Positions 33,526 to 46,364 are shown, numbered from the stretch's first letter. The stretch is 64,000 nt of DNA from Sporodiniella umbellata (GCA_025677835.1 JAIXMR010000017.1:186001-250000); one strand, 5' to 3'. Numbers and translations: made by a program. The notes: generated by a model from the sequence alone, not told the origin.

Positions 33526-36365
33526 AAAAAAAAAAGCAATATTCTTTTTTTGATATAACAAGAAATTGATACCCTACAATAACACCGTATTTTTTTTAAA
33601 AAAAAAAGAAGCCAATTGAAATCCCCCTCATTCCTTTATTTTGTTTTGTATGTTCCTTCTAATTCTTTGAGAAACTGCACATCTTTAAAAAAAGATAAGA
33701 ATAACAGGTGATAGATCCGCTTGGAAAATAAATGAAAGAGACAGTACAAGATAGTTTAGAGTGAGTCTTGTTGTTCAAGAAAATGCCAGCGGAGTTATAG
33801 ATCCTATACATTTAATTAGACTCCCTTGCTATACAAAAATTCGCGATTACACACAAAGACCTTTTGTTAATGTCTAAACACTGCTAAAGTTTAAGAAAAA
33901 CGTATTGTTTACTTACGAAAGAACATATGACAAAGTTTGCTCTTTAACTGCACAACAAAATGACCACAACAGAAAACAAAAAACCTTTTCAGAAACAAAG
34001 AACTACGGGAATATTGTAATAGGCCTGTATTTACAATTTAACTGTCTGTTTGTATACTATATGTTTCCTTCAAACAGAAGCTTCTTACGGCATTTTGCTA
34101 TTTAAACTGGATTACTTTGCCGGTAGGAGATCGAAATTAATAATTCCATCTTGTTCTTTCACACACTTTTCTTTTTTTACTTTTCTTTTCATTTTCCTTT
34201 TTTTAAAAAATTTTTTAAACTTGTTCAAAACACCATCGGCGCTTTACTCTCTCAAGACCAGAACAAAATACTATATCATGGAATCTCTGAAAAAAAGGAA
34301 AAGAAAGCATACTAGGGCTCTCTGCAGGCTAGACGGGCTAAAAGAAAAAAAAAACGTGTTCGCTAGGTTTTTTTGGGAGCGCATACAGGATATCAGATAC
34401 AAGTTGTTTACTTGTTTTTTCTGGCATCCTTTAGCAAAGCCAAACGATAAATATCCACTGGTTTTTTCTGTACTGACGTTATCCAAGTCAAAAACAAGTA
34501 AAAAAAAAAAACAGCACTAAGTTGATTTATGTCAGGTCGAAAAAAGAGTTATTAACTTTTTACTAAAGAACCTTGACACCGAATCAAACCAAGAAAAAGA
34601 ATCGCTGCATTTTTTTTTTTTTTTTTTGCCGTTGGTTAAGCCTAAAAGAAAAGAAGCGGAAATGATCTGATTTTGTGTGGACTCTAGTTGAACCAAAAAG
34701 AAAAGAAAAGAAAAATGGTCCTGTTTTTTGGTTAAACTAAGGAAATGATGCTAGCGCGCTCAAAAATGCCTAAGGACTGTAGACTCTCTGTCTCGATAAG
34801 GGCCGTAAATCGTCAAACTTTTAGTTTCCTTTCGAGGAGATGGAGGGAGGAGGGGAAAGTTCAAAGATGATCTTACTTATAAGGCCTTCAAGAGTTTATT
34901 TCAGCCATACCCTGTTGGCTTGAAAAAAAAAAAAAAAAGGACGTCAGAAGGCCGTTTACTCAAAGGCTCAATTTAGATCGTCTTCCTCATAGCTGGGCGC
35001 TCTCTGCGCGTGTCGGGGTCACTTTATGCTCAAGGCCCTCCTTTAAAAATAAAAGCATTTTATTTTACCTTATTTTTGTCCCTTTTGCCTACATCCAATT
35101 AGCTTTCTTATATTTAATCTACCGAACTTCGATGTAACCACAGATATCCAGATTGTGCTAACGTGGCTTATGCTAATACACGATCATATCGGAGTCCCAA
35201 GATTATTTTCTCTTTTTAGAAAAGCCAATCAGGGCAACGAGATTTTTTTTCTGTGGAAAAAAACAAAGGCTAAAAATAATGGGCCCACCTCATGCCGAAG
35301 GTTTTGGGTTCCTTGCGTTTGCCCAAATCCGGTATGTTCCTGCTCTCTTTCGTCAATTAAAGTGTAAGACAACACTTCAAAACGAGAACATTTTTAAAAT
35401 ACAGGTCAAAAAGAAAAGCTTTGCAGTAGTTTATCTCTCTTTTTTTCTTTCTCAAAAACAACAGTTTTATTGATACACGTAGGAAAAGTAACTGTACTGA
35501 CAATAAAAATACGATGTGACTTTGTAGCTTGTGCATACGTTTGGCTAAATCACTATGCAGTGCAAGAAAAAAAAAAGCAATATCAGTCACATTTTCTATC
35601 GGGAGCATCTAAATTCAAACATGTTCAAAACGCATTTTCCAATACAACGACAAAAATACCCTATATTAATCTTATACCCTTTTATATAAACAGGGAACAA
35701 AAGGAAGATAGATCGAAGAACATTCATGATTGCTACAATGTTGACATTCAACTTACCAAAAAGTAACGGTAACGATAGAAAATGAATTTTTTGAAGAATG
35801 GAGATAGAGCTGCTGATAAATCATTGGGTTTAATAACCAAACATGTTCAACTTGGCTCAATTGTCCATACAGACTTGTAGAGAGCATGTCCTAGACTATC
35901 AGAACTAGAGTCTATAGGTAGCCGTAGACAAGACCCTGTGTCTCCCGACAATATCAATACCAATGCTATTGAGGACATTTGCAAGTCTAAAAAGTACTTT
36001 ATAAAGCCAGCGAACAAACAATAGTTCACAAGACTACTTGTATAAATGGGAGTGATTTTGAATGCAACCTATGTAATAGCTATAAAAACAACATTGGAAC
36101 AGTTCATAAACGCAAATTGACATTTCTTCTTGTATGTACATTTATATATTGCAAAAGACGTTTTTTAAGGGCGTTTTATGAGATTACGTTATAACCCACA
36201 CTGCTGTTATGATACACAGCAATGTTGAGCTTCTTTTTTATATCCTTTTGAAGTATCTTGGATGTTTATCGCAAACCAAGTTAAACAACAATCGTTCTTA
36301 CAAAAAGTGGGATGCTTCATGATGTAAGACAAGCCTTGCGTATTTCGATACATCAAAACAGAGTT
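33526..36365. other. Gene-poor spacer, 2.8 kb
   Basis: No supported gene. A Lys/Arg-rich frame starting at about 34278 has no splice or family support. T/A runs and KR-rich purine stretches account for most of the open frames. Confidence 0.6.
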
Positions 36366-36702
36366 TACACCTTTTGCTAAAATGACGTCGCGGAAAAAAG
36401 CGATAAAGTGTCGCATTTTTAAAATAGAGAGTGTCGCACGTTTTTAGAAAACAGTGTCAGTGCCCACGGTATCAGTTTGCAGCTTTGTAGATTCTTTTGC
36501 GGGTTTTTTCTCGATTTGCAGATTTATGTTATCTCATTTTGCGTTTTTATTTTTTCAATTTACTCTTAAAACTGTTCTCTAATAAGCACTTGATATGTTT
36601 TCAATGTCAGGCAAGATAACATATAAAAATGGTCAAGAAAATTTCTATACCAAAGACGGAAAAGAAGCAATGAACTGGAAGTAAGATGTAGATCCATATA
36701 AT
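36366..36702 (+). repeat. Left terminal inverted repeat
   Basis: Pairs with 37697..38105 in opposite orientation; outer end TACACCTTTTGCTAAAATGA. Confidence 0.85.
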
Positions 36703-37696
36703 TCGGAAATGCAAATTATATTTTATCAATTGGGTATTTTTATATATTATTTTACGATATGATAGGATTAGGTGTCAAATACAACACGTTGAAAAAAATT
36801 GATACTGTCATTAACTCTGATAACGGTGGCCTTTTTTGACTACTTAAGGAATCCCTTGCCTTGTAAAAAGAAAAGAAACAGAGTAAAGAAACTCGATAAC
36901 ACGTATAGCCTTGGTTGTAATAACACAGTTTGAATAAACAGATTTTATTCTCAACATTTATTTTGTACTCTTTCTGTGTGGGGTTATGAAGACATTGTTG
37001 AGCTGGATGGGAGGAGAGCCTTGACGGCTTGTTGCTATCTTCTTCGTATGTCTCAACAAGAAAATACCTTTGTTTGTTGCTGTATAAGGATTTTATGGTT
37101 GTAGCAGATAGCTTTACAAGATGTGACTTCCACAAATACAAATGCTTCAAGGTAGGAATATGGCATTTTTGGTAGTTTTATTTTTACCAATTGCGTGATA
37201 ATAGACAGGACATACAATCAAGTATCTGGAGATCTTATCTAGACTTGAGCTCCATTTCGTGTTATTGTTATATTTCAAGACTAGCTTTGGTGATTTTTCG
37301 AAATCTTGGTAGGACTTGGAGATATTTTCACGCATACAGAGGTGCAGAGCCAGTGGGACTTCTATTGGGTTTTCGAGAGGAATTGTACTGTTTGCTTTAA
37401 CACTGACTTACTCTGTTCACAGCCTGTTCACTGGAGTATCAGCCACATTATTATGATTTATTACTCACTACTGTCAAATCCAACAAAGCAACACTAGGTT
37501 CAGGTTTCGAGCTTCAAAATAAAAACAGGCTGTAATATGAAGCACCAATCTTAAGGAAGACCGCGAGAACTCCAACTGCGTTTTCGCTAAGGACGCAGAA
37601 AGTCTGATCTTTTTTTCTTTTGTCGTCATCAATCGGGGTATAATAAGAACCAGTGACAGTGCATAAAAGCTTTCCACTTTTTGTCAGGTTTTTTAA

Positions 37697-38105
37697 ACTG
37701 TATGGATCTACATCTTACTTCCAGTTTATTGCTTTTTTTCCGTCTTTGGTATAGAAATTTTCTTGACCATTTTTATATGTTATCTTGCCTGACATTGAAA
37801 ACATATCAAGTGCTTATTAGAGAACAGTTTTAAGAGTAAATTGAAAAAATAAAAACGCAAAATGAGATAACATAAATCTGCAAATCGAAAGATGTAAATT
37901 GACCAATAAAAAAAACCCGCAAAAGAATCTACAAAGCTGCAAACTGATACCGTGGGCACTGAATGGTGTGACACTGTTTTCTAAAAAGCACAACACTCTT
38001 TCTTGCATTGCGCGACACTGTTTTCTAAAAACATGCAACACTGTCAATTTTAAAAATGCGACACCATCAATTTTTTTCCGCGACGTCATTTTGGCAAAAG
38101 GTGTA
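37697..38105 (-). repeat. Right terminal inverted repeat with extra subrepeats
   Basis: Between about 37960 and 38080, short units around GACACTGTTTTCTAAAAA recur two to three times; the left arm has fewer. Confidence 0.8.
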
Positions 38106-38674
38106 TTTTTAATGTCTCTTAGAAAGGATTGTTTACAAAAGTTTGGAATTTTGGGTTATTATTATTCCACACTTATTTTCTATAAAAAGAATGCTACAAA
38201 ATTACACCAAAGTCCCATTTTGGGTAAAACCTGTATATAAATAGTATTAAATTTAAACCCATAGCCTGAACTTATAATTAGCCCGTCGACATCATTGTTG
38301 GACAGTACGTTTTTTTTTTTTTTTGCACAACATCGAATTCAAAAAAAAAAGAAAAAGAAAAAAAAACCCGCGACTTTACTCTTTGGAGCGACTGTGGATG
38401 GTAAACTTTTTATCAGCCCGTAACGTGATTTACAGAAAATGCAAGTGAGTCCCAAAAAAAAAAAAAAACCATAAAAATAGAAAACTCTACGGAGATTGGA
38501 AAGCGCTAAATTGAATCTATTGACACTGACATTTTCTGTTCATGTTTTTTAATTATTCTTTCTTTTCTCTTTTTTTTTTTCTTTTTCTTTTTTTTTTTTG
38601 TTAAAAAAGGAATAATAACAATAACAATAATAATAAAAAAAAAGAATAAAGAAAGTCGCAAAAAGAAAAAGAAA

Positions 38675-38708
<34 letters not shown>

Positions 38709-38719
38709 GCTGCTGAGAG
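38106..38719. other. 5' flank of the LIM-RhoGAP gene
   Basis: AT-rich with pyrimidine- and purine-only stretches (TCTTTT and AATAAT types) before the start codon; non-coding. Confidence 0.6.
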
Positions 38720-41570
38720 ATGAAATCAAATCAGCCTGTTAACTATATATGCTATCATTGTCAAAAACAATGTACAAGAGGAGACCCAAGCTTAATAAGA
38801 GCAGCAGGTCGATTATACCATAAACAGTGTTTCCAATGCGATGTAAGTCTAAAGCCCCTTTCTTGGTTTGAATAAGGTTTTCATTTATTTGCTAGAGTTG
38901 TGGAGTATCGGTTCTGGACAAATTCTATTTGACAAACGACATGATCCTGTGTGAGAAAGACTATTATAGGTGTCGACAGTGTCAACAAAGAATCACCGAG
39001 GAAAGCCAACTACAGGAATTTGGCGACTACAAATACCACGCAGAATGTCTCATCTGTCCTGGTTGTACCATTATACCCACCCCGCTCAACATACCCCAGC
39101 CAAACTATTATGACTATAATGGCAGGCTTTATTGTCAGTACCATTATTCACTGATCAAAGGGGTAGAGTGCATCGGCTGTGGGCAGGCTGTATTCCAACA
39201 AGAAAACCATCCAGAGATTGAAGATATTTGGCATACAGAGTGTTTCATGATCTACAAGTACTGGCAAATTTCACTACCACCCTCTCAACGTAACAAACAA
39301 CCGAATCCTGCCCTTGATTCTCACTTTTTTTTTTTTCTGACTTTAGAACACGATTACACAGACAAACAACACTACCTCTTTTTTCAACAACAGTACGCTC
39401 TTAGACGACAAAAGATTTGGAAAACGCTCTGTCAGTTCGAACAGAACTCTTCTACTATCATCAAAAACATTCTGATAAGCCAGCTTCATTCCAATTGTCA
39501 TCAGCTCATCCATCATATCCACACCTTGTTTCAAACGTTGGATTATCTCCATCTCCTCTCTTTAGATCATCAGCAACGCAAGGACCCGAAGGGTGTTGTA
39601 TCCAAGACACTAAAAGACGGGCTAGATTTTCAATACCAAAAGCCGGTTCAGCTCCTTATGGATCAAGTGGTTTCATTCTTCCATATCCTGGGCGAAACGC
39701 AAAACAAGTTTGAAAAAGAGTTTATGGTCAAAATGGCCAAATTGATTTCACAATATATACGAGAGCTGGTCCGACTCAGCCTTCAGCAAGCACTGGTATT
39801 GGTAAGGAAGGAGGCCATTTTTTGTTTTTAGAGGGGGAGGAGGAGGAGGAGGAGGGGAAACAAGAGCTATTAAAAAAAAAAGGATAAAATAGGAAAGCAA
39901 GGAGAGCCAAGTGATGGATCAAGTGCTGCATCTTTATAGCCAAGAGAACCAGAGGCTTGTGTCCCAATGCCTCGGTGGTGCGATCCAATTACTGGAAAAC
40001 ACCTTAAAAGAACAAAGTGAGTTTATTATTATTATTTTTGTTTATGTAGGGTGACACATCTAATTACCTTAATTAGAGGATAAATCGACCTTCATGACCA
40101 GCAACCGTCCTTCTCCTTTTCTTTCCGGTAATAAAACGATGACTGGCGGCAGTACTCCCACCCTTCATCTCTACTCGTCACAGCCGACGCCCATCCAACG
40201 CTCGCTATCGACCCGTCACGAACCCAGGCCTGGGCTGGCACCCCATACGACAAGCACCAGTCGTATCGAGACCCTCAAACGGGCGCTTACCACCCATCGA
40301 AAGACAACGGACAACAAAAAATCCTTTAGTGTAAATAATCCACCCCTCTTCATCTCATTACCGGCCATCCCACTCTCTACATCCTCTTCTCCACCCCTGT
40401 CTCCTCCGTCAGCTGTACAACACCATCAGCATGTCTGGACCATGCCTCTCTATCTACCCGAACTCAACTCAACTCAGGATGCCATCTTACGCCACACCGC
40501 CCTTTTATTCATTGAACGTTCTACCGATGAGCCGTTTCTGCCAGAGGATTATTGGGTTGAGACTGCTAAATCAGTACCTGCTCAGTCCCTCTGGGGTAAG
40601 CTCAAAGCACATATCCTTACTCCCAATGGCTCTCACACCCTTGACTTTCCTCAGCCAGACCCAAGCGAGCCACGCAGAATCGGTGTAGCGCTGTACCATC
40701 TTCCTAGCCGTGCCTTGACGCAACCAGAACCACTACAGGATGACGCTCTGGCTGCTTGGGTTCATCAGTCTCCTTCGGTTGCCTCCTGTTTTTCGAGCCG
40801 AGCCCAGATACCCAACTTTTTAAAAGACTGTATTCTCTGCATGATCAATCAAGGTAAGAAATAAGAAAAAATAAAAAGGGAGGGGAGAACTCATAAAAAA
40901 AAAACCTCCAGATCTCTGTACAGAAGGTATCTTTCGAAAGAATGGCAACATACGTACGCTGAAAGATATGTGTCTTGTGCTAGACCAACGATGTGAGACA
41001 GAAGGAGGCTGGCGAGAATTTTTCAGCCATCAGCCGATCATTCAGCTGGCTGCGTTCATTAAACGTTTTACACGCGAATTACCAGAACCCCTGCTGACGT
41101 TCAAACTCTACAAGCTGTTCTTGATCCCGCGAGCACTCCACCACGCCCTTTGCCTTTTACCCAAACCGAACCGGGACACTCTCTTTCTGATCCTCGCCTT
41201 GTTGCATTGGGTGGCTGAGAAATCTGAAGCGAACCGAATGGACATTGACAACCTCGCCCGTGTTATGACACCCAACCTCTTATACCCCCAAAAAAAACCT
41301 TTACAACAGCTCGATATGTATGGACCTGAGATTCAGGTAGTGACAGACCTGATCCAAAACTACGCACGTCTGATGGAAGTGCCGAGTGACATGCTGCATT
41401 TATTAGAAAACCCGAAACTGACAGAACATGTCTTTTCCACTAACATTGATCTCACTTCCACCAAACAGTTCACCAAACACTTTCATTCCCTTCTTTCTAT
41501 CAAGAAAGATATCATTCAAGAACCCCTCATGCCTCCCTCCCCCTCTGTTTCATCCAGCACCTTTAAATAG
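38720..41570 (+). CDS. LIM-domain Rho GTPase-activating protein (Rga-like)
   Basis: Exons 38720..38842, 38896..39289, 39347..39801, 39902..40016, 40077..40853 and 40912..41570 give 840 residues. Tandem LIM zinc fingers fill the N-terminus (CYHCQKQC ... HKQCFQCDSCG; CRQCQQRI ... HAECLICPGC; CIGCGQAVF ... WHTECF), then a helical region, a Ser/Pro/Thr-rich linker, and a C-terminal RhoGAP domain. The arginine finger is Arg630 in EGIFRKNGN; conserved FIKRFTRELPEPLL and the PNLLYP motif follow. Fungal LIM-RhoGAPs such as Rga1 control Cdc42 or Rho1 in polarity. The 57-nt intron 39290..39346 is a multiple of three and stop-free, so it may be translated by mistake in automatic models. Confidence 0.93.
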
Positions 41571-41672
41571 TCTCCTCCCTCACCTCTTTCACAATACAGT
41601 ACATACATGTTTATATCGTGTTTTATTCTTCTTTTCATCCCTTTTTTTTTTTGTTGTTGTTGTTGTTATTGT

Positions 41673-42731
41673 TTAGAATTGACCGCAGATACTCAATTCA
41701 CGCATCTGCTGTAATACTTCGTCCATACGACGGTCACCTCCCTCTACACCCGCAGGCACAGCATGTCGCATTCCCTCCAGATGTTCATAACCATTCTGGG
41801 CAAACCTAAGCTCGGTCTTGACCAAGGCTTCAAACACTGGGTCTAAATAAGGTACTCGAAGATCGACCAAAGTAGGCAAGTCCTGGATCAAGATTGTATT
41901 CAGGTTCTCATAAAGTTCCCTTGCCCGATTAGCCTCTTGTTCAGCCAACGAGAGACGTGAAGGATCCTCGCTGGGTCTATCGACCAACTTGCGCACTTTG
42001 GCTCGTTGCGCATCATAATCCAGTCGTTTCTTGTTACGTCGTTTAATGGCCTCATTGACCTCAGGGAAGTAAGCAACGTAACGGGCTAAAGGTTCTACCA
42101 CTGCTTTTTGAAACGAAGGATCCTATATTATTATTATTATTATTATTAAAAATTAGACTCTTCCTTTCTCTCTTTTACCAGATTCTCTTTCGATTCATGT
42201 TCAATGGCTTCTAAAGCTCGTTTATATTCTGTAAATACTGGGTTGGCGTAAGCGTTTTCTCCATAGATTTGCTCAATGATTTGAAGCAAACGTGTTTGAG
42301 AAGCAATGACAGCTTTCTCTTTATCAGCATCTGGTCATCTCACCCGCTCTCTTTATTTACCTCGTGTGGAATCAATATAGAGTTTGGCGTGCTTGCATAA
42401 CTTGTCGGCTTTCTTTTCTAACCTTTAAAAAGAAAATATAAGCTCTGCTTTTTATGGGCACAGACAATCAAAATACAATACACTTTGAATCTTTCCAGCT
42501 CTTCTTCATATTCGTTGTCAAAGGTTTTTTCATTGCCTCCCGTTCTTTGTTTTATCTATCGATTCCTTTTTTTTAAAAAAAAAAACAAAAAAAAACAAAA
42601 AAAAACCTCGCATCGTCTCATTCTTACACTGGTGCCTGCTCGATTCAAGTTCTTTTTTATACCGGAGCTAAAAAAAAATAAGATTGAAAATAAACACAGA
42701 ATACACAATGTGGTAATTACAGAAAAGCCAT
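41673..42731 (-). CDS. RVS161: RVS161/Hob3-type BAR-domain protein
   Basis: Exons 42721..42731, 42628..42667, 42482..42555, 42361..42422, 42179..42330 and 41673..42122 give 262 residues, the usual size for this family of small amphiphysins. The N-terminus MAFLSGIKKNLNRAGTS is the amphipathic helix 0, followed by the BAR coiled coil (YEEELERFKVLEKKADKLCK; AVVEPLARYVAYFPEVNEAI; NRARELYENLNTILIQDLP). It bends membranes at endocytic actin patches as a dimer with Rvs167. The first intron interrupts after 11 coding bases. The intron 42331..42360 is only 30 nt but is required because retention brings a stop. The gene converges with the LIM-RhoGAP gene. Confidence 0.92.
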
Positions 42732-42772
42732 GATGTTGTTTTTCTCTCTTTTTTTGTTGTTGTTGTTTAAGG

Positions 42773-42807
<35 letters not shown>

Positions 42808-43328
42808 AATGTTTTTTCTTGTGCACCTAAGAAATGCTCAATCCGCCCTTATTTCTACCCTTTTCATGTTCTATCTATTGTCGACCAATCAAAAGAGGGC
42901 AACCCACCCTATTTTATTAAATACAGAGAAACGTCTTTTCATTACGCCTCAAAGATAATCTTTCACAAGAATAGCCACTTTGTTCTAGACCCTCTTTAGA
43001 TACAATGGAATCGAATAAAAGCCCAAGAAAGTGTAACCCAATGATGTTTGAGAATACATCGATAGAAAGAGGGAGATGAAAGCATTGTTCATGGCTCAAG
43101 AAAACGTTTGGTTAGAAAAGAAACCAAAAAGACACAATAAAACAACACGAGCGTGTTTAGACAATGGAATAAACGAGTTTATAAACTGTTTAACCGAAAA
43201 AAAAAAAAAAAAAACAAAAAAAAACAAAAAAAGCTCGATCTTTATCGTCCGCTCATTCTCTATAAATTCTTTTAATCTCAATTCTTCTTTTCTGTTTTTT
43301 ATCTACTTTTATTATTATTATTTGAGTG
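42732..43328. other. Intergenic, 0.6 kb
   Basis: 5' flank of RVS161 and of the next plus-strand gene. A 27-base A run lies at about 42777. Frames here are homopolymer-driven. Confidence 0.6.
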
Positions 43329-43631
43329 ATGGGGCTGATAGAAAAGTTCAAGGACAATCTTAGTTACTACAAATTAGACAAATACACACGAAGAAGACTT
43401 TCACAGTCTCAATTCGAATCGCATGACCGAAGCTATTATGAAAACGCTTATAGAGACGGTGATTATGTGGATCCTCAACAAAGACCCTCCACCCCCAACC
43501 GTACCCAATTGTCTTATAAACAATCCAGATGGTCTGTTCATGAGCTATGGAGAAAATCGAGTGTCAGTACAAAATCGATGCCAACACAACAACTAAGAAC
43601 CTCAGAAACCTATACTCTAGGTCGTTCATAA
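43329..43631 (+). CDS. Small Ser/Tyr/Arg-rich unknown protein (100 residues)
   Basis: Single exon from MGLIEKFKDNLSYYKLDKYT to TSETYTLGRS. Family not recognised. The N-terminus MGLIEKFKDNL could form an amphipathic helix; Gly at position 2 would allow N-myristoylation, although the following residues are not a strong fit. The rest is polar, probably disordered, with RRRLSQS and RWSVHELWRKSS as basophilic-kinase-like sites. Composition is protein-like, unlike the neighbouring homopolymer frames. Confidence 0.55.
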   Translation: MGLIEKFKDNLSYYKLDKYTRRRLSQSQFESHDRSYYENAYRDGDYVDPQQRPSTPNRTQLSYKQSRWSVHELWRKSSVSTKSMPTQQLRTSETYTLGRS

Positions 43632-44177
43632 TAAAAAATATAAAAAAATATAAAAAAAATTGTACAGTCACTCTTTTGCGTGAAATCTAAAGAACCCCCC
43701 CCCTCCCCTTCCTACTTTTTTAATAAAAGCTGTTCTAACAAAGGCTTCTATCAAAAGTGAGTCAACAATGATATAATAGCTTTTTCTTTAGGAAAAAAAA
43801 AAAAAAAAAAAAAAAAAACACGCACCGAAAGAAAAGAGTCTGGACACAAGGCCGGGGAACTATCCATTGAGAATAGGTGTGACGGCTCATTACCGCCATG
43901 ATTCAAGTTTATAAAATGAGTTTGGAACAAAAGAACAACAGAGAGAAATGGGTGTTTGTTTTTAAGTATCTTCACTTGACTGCGCATCGACCCTGTTTTC
44001 TTGTAAAGTGTTATGAAAACGGAGCATGAAATACACATGGATCAAAAATTACTACTGACTGATGTCACCTTGGTAGGGGGGGGAAGCGGGAAAATAAATC
44101 ATTCTGGGACATCTTCAGTTGTAGTAGGCCGCTATACATTCTATAGCCACTCTAATGAAAGCTCTTTGTTTTTCAAA

Positions 44178-44208
<31 letters not shown>

Positions 44209-44859
44209 GAAATCGACCCTTTATAAAGTACTTTTGGGTTTTTTCTTATCTAGAGAAATCTGAAAATGACCCTCTTTCGCCTTTGATTGAGTTGTAAATG
44301 CATCATCCCCTGAAAATAGACACGAACCAGCACAAAACATGCTAAGTCTACCCAAGCTGTCAACTGAGCATATCTATTCTAGTATACGATCTCTACTAAC
44401 ATATTTTCTCAATATGGAAGGTGTCTCTTTCAATGCAAGGTACAACTAACCAGACAAATAAAAGGTTTTAAGAGCTCCTTTAGATCTGACAGTAGCTAGG
44501 CTCAAACAAAATTCGTGAATAACGAGATTTTACGCTTTTCTGGTGTGCTGCATTGGTTTTGTATCCGATGATAAAGAGATATAAAAAGTTCAGATCCAAA
44601 CAGCTGCTCTCCGTACTACAGAGATACACCCTATTGGCCAGGTTGAAGTATAGCTACGTAGCTATAGAAACAATGACCACTTTAGTGATGAAAATAAGAT
44701 ATGTTTGGTAAATCTCTTTGTTACAAAGATCGATGGATACGTCATGCTTCTGAACTAATTTTATCTCGGATGTTGCTTTGCGTTTAAAATTAAACGGCTT
44801 TTTTTTTTTTTTTATATATAAACTTTGGCTCTATTGTTTTTTTTTTTTTTTTTTTAGCA
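43632..44859. other. Intergenic, 1.2 kb, with a TAA microsatellite
   Basis: Contains a 25-base A run (about 43794) and an (AAT)n tract at about 44179-44208, which produces an artificial poly-Asn frame. The right end has two T tracts just before the aminotransferase ATG. Confidence 0.6.
44179..44208. repeat. (AAT)n microsatellite
   Basis: About ten perfect AAT units in non-coding DNA. Confidence 0.9.
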
Positions 44860-46364
44860 ATGCACATCAACCTCAATAAAGGACAGCCTTCGCTTGACTT
44901 GCTTCCAATAGAGTTATATCGCCAAGTATCCCAACAAGTATTCAGTGAACCCGACGCAGCACAAGATATACTTCAGGTACAACACTTCAAAGACTTTTTT
45001 CTAAAATCGGACAAAACTCACTCGCAGTTAAAGTATGGATCCGATCGCGGCCACCCAGAATTTTTAAACGATTTGGCGGATTTTTTGATGAGACAATATG
45101 GCAAATATGTAAACAGGCAAGTAAAAAGATGCTTTTAAACCAAACAAACCACTCACACCCAAAAGCAGCCAGAACCTATGCGTGACTCCAGGCGCCTCTT
45201 TATCCATTCAGCATATCCTTTCTATCCTCACCCGTCCTCAGACTCAGACACGGTTTGCTTACTTTCAAGACCCAACCTATTTTTTGGTCTTCAAGATCTT
45301 TGCTGACGTAGGCTATGCCCAGCGTCAAATGGTAGGCATACCTGATACAACCGATGGCCTAGATCTGGATACATTGGAAGCTCATTTAGAAAATAATCCA
45401 GTGGACCCTGAAGTCCCTCGCGATCCTGAGATTTACGACGCTGTTCTTTATTGTGTACCTACTCATGCAAATCCAACCGGTTCTATTCTTTCCAGCTCAA
45501 AACGTACCAGACTCGTAGCGTTGGCTAGAAAGTACCATCTACTTGTCATCTGTGACGATGTGTACGATATGCTGACCTATGAAGGAACCGCACCTTTACG
45601 AACCGTTGCTTACGATCTAGACTCACAGGAAAAGCCTGTCATCATCAGCAATTGTACTTTTTCTAAAATATTATCGCCAGGTGCAAGAGTAGGCTGGATA
45701 GAAGCTCACGAAAAAATCATCAAAAAATTGGGTGATTGGTAATAAAGGGGACCTCCCCCAAAAAAAAAAAAAAAAAAAAAAAAAAAACAGAGGGGGGAGA
45801 AGGAGAGGAGACAATCTAGTTTTCTCTAACTATCACTTTTTCATTCATAGTGGCTCTTTTGTTTCAGGAGGCTGTCCAGCTCATTTATGTAGGTGATAGT
45901 TATTAAAAACACAAAATTCTTCTTATTAAACCCAGATAATAGCAAGCCAGATCGTCCACGCCATGTTAAAAGATAACCTTTTGGATAAACACATTGAAAA
46001 ACTAAAAAAAGAGCTGAAAATTCGACTTCATGAGGGTATTTGGGAACCTTTTGCCTATTACATCGGGTCTTTGGGTTGTACAATACCCATTCTACCCACA
46101 GGTGGTTATTTTGTCTGGATGAAGATTCCTTTCGATACAGACAAGCTGTTGGAAATTATAAAAAAATATGATATCCAACTAACAGTAGGAGTGGGTGAAG
46201 ATTCACAAGTTCCGCCTGACAATGATCAACGGGGTCAGTTTTACAAATACGGTAGTGGTGAACGTTATATTCGCCTATCGTTTGCCCACTACGATGTACC
46301 TACTCTACAAGAAGGCATCCAAAGACTCAGGAAGGCTATCCTCTTGGGCTTAAAAAAGTTTTAG
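44860..46364 (+). CDS. PLP-dependent class I/II aminotransferase
   Basis: Exons 44860..44976, 45028..45120, 45173..45738, 45851..45888 and 45943..46364 give 411 residues. Fold-type I signatures: YGSDRGHPEF near the N-terminus, PTHANPTG, CDDVYDMLTY with the cofactor-contacting Asp and Tyr, and SNCTFSKILSPGARVGW with the Schiff-base lysine at Lys235. The C-terminal part has LPTGGYFVWMKIPFDTD and a substrate-Arg region, GERYIRLSFAHY. It belongs to the MocR/2-aminoadipate/aromatic aminotransferase-like group; the substrate cannot be told. The intron 44977..45027 is 51 nt and stop-free. At the next donor, both GT (45121) and a perfect GC site (AG|GCAAGT) fit; I chose GT. No targeting signal seen. 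Confidence 0.87.

Larger units (their letters stand above)
36366..38105. mobile_element. 1.74-kb element with 330-400-bp terminal inverted repeats
   Basis: The left arm (36366..36702) and right arm (37697..38105) are inverted copies. The ends begin TACACCTTTTG(C/T)(C/T)AAAATGACGTCGCGG. Shared internal stretches include GTGCCCACGGTATCAGTTTG and ATAACATAAATCTGCAAATC, down to GGATCTACATCTTACTTCCA at the inner edge. The right arm is longer because a subrepeat containing AGAAAACAGTGTCGC-type sequence is present in extra copies. The ~1-kb centre has no transposase-like frame. It is a non-autonomous, TIR-rich (foldback-like) element. No clear target-site duplication was found. Confidence 0.85.

Noticed and set aside
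34050..34520. 156-residue frame with a basic C-terminal half
   Set aside because: Composition follows A/T-rich DNA, no recognisable motif, and no upstream promoter or splice logic.
42590..42630. Longer version of RVS161 exon 2 ending at CGAG|GTTTTT
   Set aside because: It would insert RVRMRRCE-type residues absent from the family; the stronger GTAAGA donor at 42627 gives the expected RAGTS-IKQRTGGNEK match.
44013..44297. Frame with a poly-Asn run
   Set aside because: The Asn run is an AAT microsatellite; the flanking residues show no family pattern.
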